Assembly (NCBI GenBank): GCA_902606965.1
Contig: CACLIK010000002.1
Location: 1-55,303 of the forward strand
Length of the DNA: 55,303 nt
DNA from: an uncultured marine group I thaumarchaeote
Lineage (GTDB): Archaea; Thermoproteota; Nitrososphaeria; Nitrososphaerales; Nitrosopumilaceae
Reading direction: 5' to 3'
This document shows, piece after piece, positions 27,667 through 37,233 of this stretch (positions are counted from its first letter, which is position 1; every line of letters begins with the position of its first letter). Under the pieces are notes generated by a model. That model made no database searches. It worked only from the letters and a program-made list of their open reading frames with translations, and was not told the origin of the DNA. The position numbers were made by a program, and so were the translations under genes.

Positions 27667-28317
27667 ATGATTAGGACCGGGCTAAAACAATTAGATCAGT
27701 TTCTTGGTGGCGGAATTAAGGATGGACTGATCACTAGTGTTTCTGGACAAAGCGCTACTGGAAAAACACAGCTGGCATTTCAAATTTGTCTTAACGCTTT
27801 ACATAATGAAAAGGAAATTCTTTTCCATGATACAACTGGTGAATTTAGACCAGAAAGGATAATTGAAATGATGCAATTTCAGAAAATTAACCTATCAATT
27901 CTTGATAAGATCAAAATCAATCGTATTACTAATACAATGGAACAACTTCAATCTCTGTCAAACGCAACGCTTGAAAATTATTCTTTGCTGATAATAGACA
28001 ATGTAACAGATCTTTTCTCATTTGAGTATTCAAAAAAAGAACAATCTTTTGAGAAGAATGTATCTTTTATGAAGTACATGCATAATTTATCAAGCATAGC
28101 TCTTGGAGCTAAAATTCCCGTAATTGTAATCAATGCTGTTAGAAGTATTGACAAACATGAAATGGAAAACTTGGAAGAATCAATCAGTATGTATATACAT
28201 ACTAAGATAAGACTTTCAAAAAATGGTAACGGATATTCATGTCAAGCTAGTTCTCCATTTGATAACAAAAAATTTCAATATACTATAACATCACAAGGTC
28301 TTACTGATCAATCTTAA
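27667..28317 (+). CDS. RecA-superfamily ATPase, RadB-like
   Basis: TGLKQLDQFLGGGIKDGLITSVSGQSATGKTQLAFQI (Walker A), LLIIDNVTDLF (Walker B). Confidence 0.75.
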   Translation: MIRTGLKQLDQFLGGGIKDGLITSVSGQSATGKTQLAFQICLNALHNEKEILFHDTTGEFRPERIIEMMQFQKINLSILDKIKINRITNTMEQLQSLSNATLENYSLLIIDNVTDLFSFEYSKKEQSFEKNVSFMKYMHNLSSIALGAKIPVIVINAVRSIDKHEMENLEESISMYIHTKIRLSKNGNGYSCQASSPFDNKKFQYTITSQGLTDQS

Positions 28318-28349
28318 TCTATTTAATAGACTAAAAGCCTGTATACTCA

Positions 28350-28457
28350 ATGGCAGGATTTACTGAATATGTTCCTATTATTACAATTATTTTATTTGCA
28401 ACAGGAATTGTAGGTGCGATGGTCTATGAGCGAGTTAGAACAAAAAATATTGGATAA
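28350..28457 (+). CDS. Predicted 35-aa single-pass membrane protein
   Basis: Hand-read ORF MAGFTEYVPIITIILFATGIVGAMVYERVRTKNIG; hydrophobic helix followed by a basic tail; overlaps the start of the helicase gene out of frame. Confidence 0.5.
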   Translation: MAGFTEYVPIITIILFATGIVGAMVYERVRTKNIG

Positions 28458-31176
28458 TGATACTACTGAAGCTTTTCTAGAAGAAAAATTTCACTCGTTA
28501 GGATTTGAACAGTTAACTGATATTCAAAAGAGAGCTACACCAGCAGTTTATCAAAAAATTGACTCATTGATTATAGCACCAACAGGTTCAGGTAAAACAG
28601 AATGCTCAGTAATTCCTATTTTTTCGCAGATAAAAGAAACAAAAAAGCAAGGAAAGATCAAAGTACTTTACATTACACCATTAAGGGCGCTTAATCGAGA
28701 CGTTTTTCGAAGAATAATCAAATATGCTGAATTAGAAGATTTAACAATTCAAGTTAGACACGGCGATACACCTCAATCAGTTAGAAAAAAAATTTCAGAT
28801 TCACCACCAGACGTACTCATTACAACTCCAGAAACACTAGTTATTCTTCTTACCCAGCAGAAAATGTTATCTGCACTTTCTGAATTAGAACGAGTTGTAA
28901 TTGACGAAGTGCATGAGCTTTTGTCAAGTGAAAGGGGCTCACAACTATCAATAAGTCTAGAAAGACTACAACTTAACTCAAATCAGAAAATCATACGTAC
29001 TGGACTATCTGCTACTGTTGGAAATATTGATGATGCTGCACACTTTCTTGTAGGAACAAAGAGACCATGCAAGGTAATTCAAGATAAATCAATGAGGAAA
29101 TACGATGTTGATGTCAAATTTGTTAAAGGCTCAATTTCTGAAGTAGCCGATTCAATTATTCAATATGTAGAAAAATTAGAGATAAACTCTCCAGTTCTTT
29201 TGTTTACTAATACTAGAGGTGAATCTGAATTTTTATCCTCAGTTTTAAGAGAAAAAACTTTGATGAATATAGAGCTCCACCATGGTTCATTGTCCAAGCA
29301 AGTTAGAGAGGAAACAGAAAGCATACTTCGAAGTGGGGCAAGTGGGATAGTTGTATGTACATCATCTCTTGAATTGGGATTAGATATTGGCTCAGTAGAA
29401 CTTGTAATTCATTATGGTTCACCACGCCAGGTATCAAAGCTAATGCAACGTATAGGTCGAAGCAGACACTTTCGGAATTCCTCGGCAAGAGGTTTAATCA
29501 TTACAAATAGTGCTGATGATGAATTTGAAACACAAGCAATTCTTGATAGAATAAAAAATAGTTCGATTGAGGAACAAAAAATTCATCATGAGTCTCTTGA
29601 TGTTTTAGCCCACCACTTGGTAGGTTTGTCACTCCAGATGGGAGAAATATCGATTGATTTTGGTTATAAAATAATCAGACAGGCGTATCCATTCAGGAAT
29701 ATAACATTAGATGACTTTTGTAACGTTCTAGAAATCTTAGATAGTATCTATATTTTGTCCTTTGACAAGAAAAAAATGAAATTCTGGAAAACACGAAAAG
29801 CGTTTAGATATTATTTTGAGAATCTTTCAACAATTCCAGATATTTTGAAATTCAAAGTGTTTGATTCAGTAGGAAAAAAGATCATAGGATCCTTAGATCA
29901 AAAGTTTGTAGGCGATCATAGTGAGGCGGGGAATGTCTTTGTTCTTCGTGGTCTACAGTGGCGGATACTGAATATTGATGAAAAAGCTTTGCAAGTTAAT
30001 GTTGAACCATTAAAAAATGGACAAAAAAATGTGCCTTACTGGGAAGGCAGTCAAATACCAGTAGATTATGATACTGCACAAAAAGTTGGATTGTTTAGAA
30101 CTAAAGTAAAACAAGGCTCATTATCAATGCTTAACAAAATAATTCCGGAACTAGATTTTAACATAATACCTGACGATAAAACTGTCGTAATTGAATCTGT
30201 AAGAACAGACCGTAATGTTGTTATTCATGCATGTTTTGGTACAAAAATTAATTCAACTCTGGCAACTATACTTTCTTCATTACTAGAATCTACTCTTGGA
30301 TACGTTGTTCAATCACGATCTGATGCGTATAGAATTGTTTTGGAATCTAGTGCAAGAATTAGCAAAAAGAATATTATAGATGCTTTGACCGGAAATTTTG
30401 TTCTTCAGGATATTGTGACTGCATCTTTAATTGGTACACATAATGTTAATTGGACAACATGGTGCGTTGCAAAAAAATTTGGAATGGTAGGCCGGGATGC
30501 TATTTATGATAGAAAATCAGGTCGTTTTATTTACGAACGATATCAAAATACACCAGTTGTTATGGAATCATTAAGAGAACTATTCCATAATAAGTTTGAT
30601 CTAAAATCTACTGAAACCATTTTGAATAAGATCCGAAACAATGAAATTCAGATTGAGTGGGCTGATGTAAATAAGTTTTCCAAATTAGCAGAACCACTAT
30701 TAGATCACACTACAAAATATTATTCATCGCCGGCAAGTGTTGATAAAGCAATTCTCGATTTGGTAAAAAAACGATTATTCAAAGCCAAACATCGTTTAAT
30801 CTGTGCTCGCTGTGGTAAATGGCAGCTAGCAGTGATTACAGAAGAAGTGAAGAAAAATCTTAGTTGTAAATATTGTAAAAGTAGACAAATTACATCTACG
30901 TTTTATTCAGATTATGATTTGATTAAGATTATTCAGAAAAAATATAGCGGAAAAAAACTTTCAACCGAAGAAAATCACAGGTTTAAGCGTGCTTGGAAAG
31001 TAGCCTCACTGATTGAAACCTTTGGTCAAAATGCTATAATTGTTTTATCAGGTTATGGTGTTGGTGCTGATACGGGTGCGAGAATTTTGCGTAATATGAC
31101 TGATCAAGACTTGATGTATAAGCAAATTTACGAAGCTGAAAGACAATACGTAATGACAAGGGGCTTTTGGGACTAG
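28426..31176 (+). CDS. Lhr-like ATP-dependent helicase with C-terminal zinc finger
   Basis: LIIAPTGSGKTE, VVIDEVHELL (DEVH), LSATVGN, QRIGRSRH, C-terminal CARCGKW...CKYCKSRQ. ATG at 28426 preferred over GTG at 28414. Confidence 0.92.
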   Translation: MSELEQKILDNDTTEAFLEEKFHSLGFEQLTDIQKRATPAVYQKIDSLIIAPTGSGKTECSVIPIFSQIKETKKQGKIKVLYITPLRALNRDVFRRIIKYAELEDLTIQVRHGDTPQSVRKKISDSPPDVLITTPETLVILLTQQKMLSALSELERVVIDEVHELLSSERGSQLSISLERLQLNSNQKIIRTGLSATVGNIDDAAHFLVGTKRPCKVIQDKSMRKYDVDVKFVKGSISEVADSIIQYVEKLEINSPVLLFTNTRGESEFLSSVLREKTLMNIELHHGSLSKQVREETESILRSGASGIVVCTSSLELGLDIGSVELVIHYGSPRQVSKLMQRIGRSRHFRNSSARGLIITNSADDEFETQAILDRIKNSSIEEQKIHHESLDVLAHHLVGLSLQMGEISIDFGYKIIRQAYPFRNITLDDFCNVLEILDSIYILSFDKKKMKFWKTRKAFRYYFENLSTIPDILKFKVFDSVGKKIIGSLDQKFVGDHSEAGNVFVLRGLQWRILNIDEKALQVNVEPLKNGQKNVPYWEGSQIPVDYDTAQKVGLFRTKVKQGSLSMLNKIIPELDFNIIPDDKTVVIESVRTDRNVVIHACFGTKINSTLATILSSLLESTLGYVVQSRSDAYRIVLESSARISKKNIIDALTGNFVLQDIVTASLIGTHNVNWTTWCVAKKFGMVGRDAIYDRKSGRFIYERYQNTPVVMESLRELFHNKFDLKSTETILNKIRNNEIQIEWADVNKFSKLAEPLLDHTTKYYSSPASVDKAILDLVKKRLFKAKHRLICARCGKWQLAVITEEVKKNLSCKYCKSRQITSTFYSDYDLIKIIQKKYSGKKLSTEENHRFKRAWKVASLIETFGQNAIIVLSGYGVGADTGARILRNMTDQDLMYKQIYEAERQYVMTRGFWD

Positions 31177-32612
31177 TTCTTTTTTACAATAGATGAAAAT
31201 TGGGTTAAAAACAATTCAGTTCTTCCTTCAAGACCTGCTTTTGCATTAACAGCAGTAACAGAAATTATCTCTCCGCCAGAAAGACCATCTAAAAGAATAG
31301 CTTGATTTCTCCATCCCTTAATCCAAATCTGACCGCTAGCATCTTCAACAAACATTTCCGATAACAAGATTGTTTCCCCAGTTTTTGTTTGTACTTCCCG
31401 CTTTTCTGGTTCTTTTAAAATTATTGCTTCAACACAGTAATTATTTCCTGATTTAATCTCAGAGATTTTTGTTCTCAGATTAGATAGCTGTGGTATGCTT
31501 GGATCATCATCAATTTTTCTTACAAACGAATCATGGTTTATTGTTACTGCATTACCAAACACTTGTGAAGGCATGCATTCTATAACATCTTCAGTATTAA
31601 TAGAATCTAACATGTTTGAGGAATCCGATAAGTACATCATGTTTTTCTTTTTGTCTATACCAACTGCAGAAGTTTTCCCTCCATCATTTCTTTTTATTGA
31701 TATAATACGTACAATGACAGGGTCTGCCTCTTTTCCTCCTTCAATTTCAATTAATGTTGCCTCATTTCCATGAATTTCAAGACCTTGATTTCCTACCTTT
31801 GTTCTAATACCAAGTAATCTAACTTTTGCATTTTGGGAAATGACTTTAGGCAAAAACGATTCATCTTTTCCCCATATGACCACTCCCTTTGCGATGTCAT
31901 CTTTTCCTTTCAATCTCATTCTAAGTCCTTTGCCGGGCTCCCCGCGTCGATTAGTGAATTCTAGTGTAGTTATATTACCATCTATTTTACCAGAGACAAC
32001 TAGATTACTTTGATTTTCTTTAACCTCACTAACATCAACCGTTAGTTCATCAACTGCCCGAATTTTACTTTCTTTATTTGTTGGCTCGATATCAGATCCT
32101 GAACCAACATTTAGCGTCGGGCTACCATTAAGATCCGATTTAACATAAGCCTTGATTATTTTTATCAAATCACCAGGCTTGAGATTTTCAATTCCTGGCA
32201 GGTTAGCCTTTTCATCCCAAAGCTTAACACTCACAGCCGAATCATTGTCATAAACAGTCATAGTTCTAAGCAGAAAAGGAGAGCCATCTTTTCTAGAAAA
32301 TTGTTTTGTTGGTGAAATGTTTAGAACTCTACTTTCGATTGATACGTCCTTAGCGCCCACGTAAATGTCCTTTAATCCAATTTCAGTTTTCAAATTTTGT
32401 TTTAATGATATTCCTAAATCCCCCGCAATAAGGAAAAGAGCTCCTTCATCAGTCAAATAGCCTGGACCTATCTTTTCCATTTTTTGTTTAATTTTATCAT
32501 CAATATCTTGTTTGGTCAACTCAGGTTTTTGTTCCTGAATCTTTTCTAACAATTCTTCAAACTCTGACAAGTTGCTCCCTTTAATTTTCCACTTTTCATC
32601 TCTTATTAACAT
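31173..32612 (-). CDS. Replication protein A / OB-fold single-stranded DNA-binding protein
   Basis: Repeated OB-fold segments (SIESRVLNISPTKQFSRKDGSPFLLRTMTVYDNDSAVSVKLWDEKA; MFVEDASGQIWIKGWRNQA). Confidence 0.85.
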   Translation of the reverse strand: MLIRDEKWKIKGSNLSEFEELLEKIQEQKPELTKQDIDDKIKQKMEKIGPGYLTDEGALFLIAGDLGISLKQNLKTEIGLKDIYVGAKDVSIESRVLNISPTKQFSRKDGSPFLLRTMTVYDNDSAVSVKLWDEKANLPGIENLKPGDLIKIIKAYVKSDLNGSPTLNVGSGSDIEPTNKESKIRAVDELTVDVSEVKENQSNLVVSGKIDGNITTLEFTNRRGEPGKGLRMRLKGKDDIAKGVVIWGKDESFLPKVISQNAKVRLLGIRTKVGNQGLEIHGNEATLIEIEGGKEADPVIVRIISIKRNDGGKTSAVGIDKKKNMMYLSDSSNMLDSINTEDVIECMPSQVFGNAVTINHDSFVRKIDDDPSIPQLSNLRTKISEIKSGNNYCVEAIILKEPEKREVQTKTGETILLSEMFVEDASGQIWIKGWRNQAILLDGLSGGEIISVTAVNAKAGLEGRTELFLTQFSSIVKKN

Positions 32613-32638
32613 TTAAGGAGTCTAGGATTTCAAGAAAC

Positions 32639-33583
32639 ATGAAATCTGTTTTTGCTAGATCGCTTTTCAAATCATATGATGGGATAAACGCAGTAGATGG
32701 TATAGATCTTGACGTCAATGAGGGACAGATTTTTGGTTTTCTAGGTCCGAATGGTGCAGGAAAATCAACTGTGATTAAACTATTAACCACACTAATCCAA
32801 CCAACCAGCGGAAAAATTTCAGTTCTAGAAATTGATACTGCAGAGGAACCATTGAGTATAAGGAAAAGAATCGGTGTAGTTTTACAGCAACCAAGTTATG
32901 AGCCTACATTAACAGTAGAAAAATCACTTGAAAAATATGGAATGATGTGGGACATTGACAAAAAAACTAGAATGAGTAGAACAGAAGAACTTCTTACATC
33001 ATTCAATCTAGTTGATATCAGAAAGAAAAAAAATGAAGATCTTTCTATTGGTCAAAGAAGGCGTGTTCAGGTTGCACGTGAATTCATGCATGATATGGAT
33101 TTATTGTTCTTAGATGAACCAACTGTTGGGTTAGATCCAACTGCTAGACGACAATTATTAGACTTTTTAAAAAATAAAGTAAAGGAAAAAAAATTAACAA
33201 TATTTTATACAACACACGTGCTTACGGAGGCAGAATACTTCTGTGATAATATTGCAATCATTAACAAAGGTAAAATAATTACTGTTGATTCTCCAAGTGC
33301 ACTCAAAAAAAGATTTGGTAGTGAAAAAACAATAAAAATTCATGTTTCTTCTGATACTAAGGCATTACAAGGTCTCTTAGGAAATATTAAAGAATGTGAA
33401 ATTGAATTTAATGCTGGTGCAACAATCACAATACATTCTATTGATTCCGAATTTGTTTTGATGAATGTTCTAAAAATTTTAAATCAAAATAATATAGTAA
33501 TAGATGACTTATCTGCAATACCAACAAACCTCGAAGACATATTTCTTAAAGTTGTGAGTGATTCTAATGCATCCGATAATTAG
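32639..33583 (+). CDS. ABC transporter ATP-binding protein (DrrA-like)
   Basis: FGFLGPNGAGKSTVIKLL, LSIGQRRRVQVAREFMHDMDLLFLDEPTVGLDP. Confidence 0.93.
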   Translation: MKSVFARSLFKSYDGINAVDGIDLDVNEGQIFGFLGPNGAGKSTVIKLLTTLIQPTSGKISVLEIDTAEEPLSIRKRIGVVLQQPSYEPTLTVEKSLEKYGMMWDIDKKTRMSRTEELLTSFNLVDIRKKKNEDLSIGQRRRVQVAREFMHDMDLLFLDEPTVGLDPTARRQLLDFLKNKVKEKKLTIFYTTHVLTEAEYFCDNIAIINKGKIITVDSPSALKKRFGSEKTIKIHVSSDTKALQGLLGNIKECEIEFNAGATITIHSIDSEFVLMNVLKILNQNNIVIDDLSAIPTNLEDIFLKVVSDSNASDN

Positions 33584-34328
33584 ATTAGTTAATAGAAATA
33601 TTACCATCTCGGTGAATCCAGGTTTTTTAATCTGGCAGGTAATTTTTCCTTTGATTTGGATTTTTGTAGCTGGTTTTGCTTACACTGCATTAATTGATAA
33701 CGTGTCTTTTGGAACTAAGAATCTAACCTATCCGGCATTCTTAGCTTCTGGCATGATTGGATTCAATATTATGAATAGTACTCTAATTTCTGGGATTATA
33801 ATTTGGAATGATAGACGACACGGAATGTTTGAACAAATAATGTCAGGTCCATTTACAAGATCACATTATATTCTTAGTAATATCACAACTATCGCAATAG
33901 TTGGTTTAGTTAGTGCAACGTTAATTGCAGCAGTTGGTTATCCAGTATTTTTTCAATCAGTAGAATTTAGTATAGTCACAATTCCACTAATAGTTTTCAG
34001 CTCAATAGTTGGTGCAATATTATTTGGCTCTATTGCTTCAATTATTTCCGCAAGATTACGTTCAAGTGAGGGATTTAATGTAATTATTAACACAGTTTTT
34101 ATTTTCTTTGCTTTTGTAAGTACTGCTTTTTATCCTGCAGCTGGTGCTCCACAACCTCTTGCAACTATATTTTATTTGAATCCATTGACATATCTTGTGG
34201 ACATAATTCGTGCTGGTATTTTTGGTACTATTACAGAATTTGTTATTTTAGAAATGGTGGTTTTGATAACACTAGCTTCTGTTCTTTTTATAATCGCAAC
34301 AAAGATGCTGACCAAAATGGATTTTTAA
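33558..34328 (+). CDS. ABC-2 type transporter permease
   Basis: Multi-TM protein with ABC-2 pattern (RHGMFEQIMSGPFTRSHYILSNI; PLATIFYLNPLTYLVDIIRAGIFG); overlaps the ATPase gene. Confidence 0.9.
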   Translation: MILMHPIIRLVNRNITISVNPGFLIWQVIFPLIWIFVAGFAYTALIDNVSFGTKNLTYPAFLASGMIGFNIMNSTLISGIIIWNDRRHGMFEQIMSGPFTRSHYILSNITTIAIVGLVSATLIAAVGYPVFFQSVEFSIVTIPLIVFSSIVGAILFGSIASIISARLRSSEGFNVIINTVFIFFAFVSTAFYPAAGAPQPLATIFYLNPLTYLVDIIRAGIFGTITEFVILEMVVLITLASVLFIIATKMLTKMDF

Positions 34329-34333
34329 AAGAG

Positions 34334-34405
34334 TAGCCCGGCCCGGACTCGAACCGAGGTCAAAGGCTCCAAGGGCCCCTATGCTTGCCACTACACTACC
34401 GGGCT
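34334..34405 (-). tRNA. tRNA-Gln(TTG)
   Basis: Reverse complement AGCCCGGTAGTGTAGTGGCAAGCATAGGGGCCCTTGGAGCCTTTGACCTCGGTTCGAGTCCGGGCCGGGCTA; A1-U72 acceptor pair, anticodon loop CCTTGGA (TTG, unusual C33). Confidence 0.85.
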
Positions 34406-34443
34406 TCCGTCATTTTTTTCCACTATCCCCTTATAACATTATT

Positions 34444-35475
34444 TCAGACAGACTTTATTGTTTTTACAAGCGCATGATAAGGATCTTCCATCGAATTCAG
34501 TATTTTTTTAGATCTCTTTTTTATTTTCAAGTTAGATGATTTGAAAACTTTTTCAATTGAACTGACTACTCGTTTAGGATTTGTTTCCCTTATCACCAAT
34601 TTTTTCTTAACAAGGTAGGTTTCTATAATATTGGGAACAGCATTATACGAAATTGTTGGAATGCCAAGCAGTGCAGATTCAGCAGTCATTGTTCCACCAG
34701 ATCCAATGAAAACATCTGTATTTTCTAACAATATTTTGCTGTCAACAACCTTGCTTAACACCCTAATTTTCTTGCCAAAAACTTGTTCTAAGCGTCTAAC
34801 TTGAGATGTGTATCGTCCCATCACAATTATTTCTTCATCAGAAAAATTTTTGGCTATTTCTTTGATAATAGGAATTGCCGGTCTTTTTTTTGTTGAATAT
34901 GAAGCATATTCTTCTTCAACCCTCACCACAATTACTTTTCTCTTATTTTTTTTACTTCTAATTTTATTATTTTTCGAAATCTTGCGTTTTGCAATTACCG
35001 CGGCATCAATTGCCTTGTAATTGATGATATCCTTACTATCTATCCCAAATTTTGTAAATTCTTTTTTTGGAATAATCCATGGGATAAGAAGTTTTTGAAC
35101 TAGAGGTATAACGAGTCGCATAACTGCAGTGGCATGTGGTGAATCAGAAAAACATACATGAGCAATGTCCAATCCATAGGAAACTCTTGCTGCTTCAGGC
35201 GAACAGAAGCTTATTGTGATATCAGGAGAAAAATCCTTTATTCTTGAAGATAATGATTTTGCTCTCTCAAGACTTGCATTTAGCTTATCATGTCTTTTGG
35301 ATCCACCATGTTTCCCTACTATTATCAGCTTAAGGCCTCTTATTTTTGATAATTGTGTTACCTGCTGATAATTACGTGAGGTACATAACACAGTATGATT
35401 TTTTTTCATGCGTTTAATCATGGGTTCAAAAAAAAGAAGCTGTTTTGGAGTTAAAACATCAAACCAAATCTTCAA
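34444..35475 (-). CDS. DUF354-family predicted GT-B glycosyltransferase
   Basis: MKIWFDVLTPKQLLFFEPMIKRM, FSDSPHATA, FIGSGGTMTAESALLGIPTISYNA. Confidence 0.8.
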   Translation of the reverse strand: MKIWFDVLTPKQLLFFEPMIKRMKKNHTVLCTSRNYQQVTQLSKIRGLKLIIVGKHGGSKRHDKLNASLERAKSLSSRIKDFSPDITISFCSPEAARVSYGLDIAHVCFSDSPHATAVMRLVIPLVQKLLIPWIIPKKEFTKFGIDSKDIINYKAIDAAVIAKRKISKNNKIRSKKNKRKVIVVRVEEEYASYSTKKRPAIPIIKEIAKNFSDEEIIVMGRYTSQVRRLEQVFGKKIRVLSKVVDSKILLENTDVFIGSGGTMTAESALLGIPTISYNAVPNIIETYLVKKKLVIRETNPKRVVSSIEKVFKSSNLKIKKRSKKILNSMEDPYHALVKTIKSV

Positions 35476-35539
35476 GAATTTGATTGAATTTCAAACTGCA
35501 ATAAGTATTTCTTAGCCTAGATTCTAGTATGAACATAAT

Positions 35540-36664
35540 ATGAAAGAAAAAATTGTGTTTTTTGGGCTTAGCACAGAGGGTTATCATCTTGCCAGCAAGA
35601 TGGTTATTGATGGTGCAGAAGTAAAAATAATCGATGAATCTTCTTCATCTGCAATTGTATTGAACTCTGAAATAGCAAAAACTTACACAGATGTAATATC
35701 TCTTAGAGAAGATGAACCATTACTTTCTATGGAGCCAAGCAAGATGGCAATCTCAAAAGCTAAATACCTTTTCTTTACACCACGAATAAGAAAAACCGGT
35801 CAGGATTTAAAGACAGAAGTAAATTCCAAATTTAAAGATGCAGTAGCTGAATTAAAGAAAGGCAGTTCAATAATTAATTGCCTTCCAACTGGATTTGGTG
35901 GTAATAATGAAAACATTTCACTTTTAAAACATGTTACTGGTCTTGAAGCTGGAGAATCAATTTCATATTTCTATTTTCCACTAAATGATCTGAATAAAAC
36001 GCCTGATGTAATAGGTTGCCTAAAACAGACTGATGAAAAAAAACTTTCAACACTTTTAAAGACAGACAAAAAAGAGAAAAATTTTGTGGATATTTCTACA
36101 GCAGAGAATTTACATGCAATTAATACAATTCAAAGATTTTCAAATCTATGTAGTATCGTAGAGGTATGTAAATTTGTAAAACCTAATGCAAAGCGTACTA
36201 CGTCATTCAACGATTTCAAGAGTCTATATCTTGACGATATGGTAAATGGCCTTTATGATCTACGTATGTTAGGTTCCTCATTTGAAAGTGCACAAACTTT
36301 GATGTATCTAATTAATGGAAGCGTTAGAGGAATTTCAGGTTATATCAAGAGATTAATTGACACAATTAGAATAACTCTGAAAAAGAATGATCTCAAAGCT
36401 AGTAAGACGAAAATTGTATTATCCTGGACATTGGATACAAACGAGATGCGAGGAGACAAGATTGAGATGTTAAACTCGATTGCCTCTAAACTACGTGATT
36501 ATATTGGCGATGTAGAAACATCATCTGGTTCTATCGATCTATTTCATCAGGATAAGGTAACAATAGTTGTAGCCTGTTCCAGCTATGATTATAAAGAAAT
36601 AAAACAAAATCTAAAAGACGATAATACTTTTGTAATTAAGGCAAACCCTTTGTGTGAAATCTAG
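35540..36664 (+). CDS. Uncharacterised Rossmann-fold, nucleotide-sugar-dehydrogenase-like protein
   Basis: IVFFGLSTEGYHLASKMVIDGAEVKIIDESS N-terminal dinucleotide-fold pattern; no GGxC catalytic motif visible. Confidence 0.5.
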   Translation: MKEKIVFFGLSTEGYHLASKMVIDGAEVKIIDESSSSAIVLNSEIAKTYTDVISLREDEPLLSMEPSKMAISKAKYLFFTPRIRKTGQDLKTEVNSKFKDAVAELKKGSSIINCLPTGFGGNNENISLLKHVTGLEAGESISYFYFPLNDLNKTPDVIGCLKQTDEKKLSTLLKTDKKEKNFVDISTAENLHAINTIQRFSNLCSIVEVCKFVKPNAKRTTSFNDFKSLYLDDMVNGLYDLRMLGSSFESAQTLMYLINGSVRGISGYIKRLIDTIRITLKKNDLKASKTKIVLSWTLDTNEMRGDKIEMLNSIASKLRDYIGDVETSSGSIDLFHQDKVTIVVACSSYDYKEIKQNLKDDNTFVIKANPLCEI

Positions 36665-36701
36665 TCACAAAGATAAAATTATCTAAAAAATTAGAAGACT
36701 A

Positions 36702-37223
36702 ATGGCTGAAAACGAAAATAATGCTAAAAGCTTTAGACAAGAAGCTGACGATAAGAAAGAAGCTGATGGTAAGAAAGAAGCTGCAGTTTCAGAGTCAGTA
36801 GACGCAATTTTAGAAAAAGAGAGACAAAAATCTCTACGTTTACTTGCGGATTATCAAAATCTTGAAAAACAGATCATTGATAGAGTAAACTCACGTGGAG
36901 ATAAAATAATTTTAGACTTCTTAACTGTGTATGAGGATTTTATTCGCGCAAAAGATGCATATGAAAAGGAGGGAGGAAACGTAGACAATCTAAACGGAAT
37001 AATAAAAAACATGGAATCTATCTTGGGTAATTATGATGTAAAACCAATAGAAACAGAAGGAAGAAAATTTGATCCCAAGCTACATGAGGTAGTACAAGAG
37101 ATTGAAGATAATGATCATGAGGAAGGAACAATTGTCAAAGAGATCGCAAAAGGATATATTATTCGTGGAGAGGTAATGAAATACTCGAAGGTATGTGTTT
37201 CAAAAAAAATAATTAAAGAATAG
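36702..37223 (+). CDS. grpE: Nucleotide exchange factor GrpE
   Basis: LLADYQNLEKQI, FDPKLHEVVQEI, EGTIVKEIAKGYIIRGEVMKYSKVCVSK; directly upstream of dnaK. Confidence 0.93.
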   Translation: MAENENNAKSFRQEADDKKEADGKKEAAVSESVDAILEKERQKSLRLLADYQNLEKQIIDRVNSRGDKIILDFLTVYEDFIRAKDAYEKEGGNVDNLNGIIKNMESILGNYDVKPIETEGRKFDPKLHEVVQEIEDNDHEEGTIVKEIAKGYIIRGEVMKYSKVCVSKKIIKE

Positions 37224-37233
37224 ATGATAAAAT

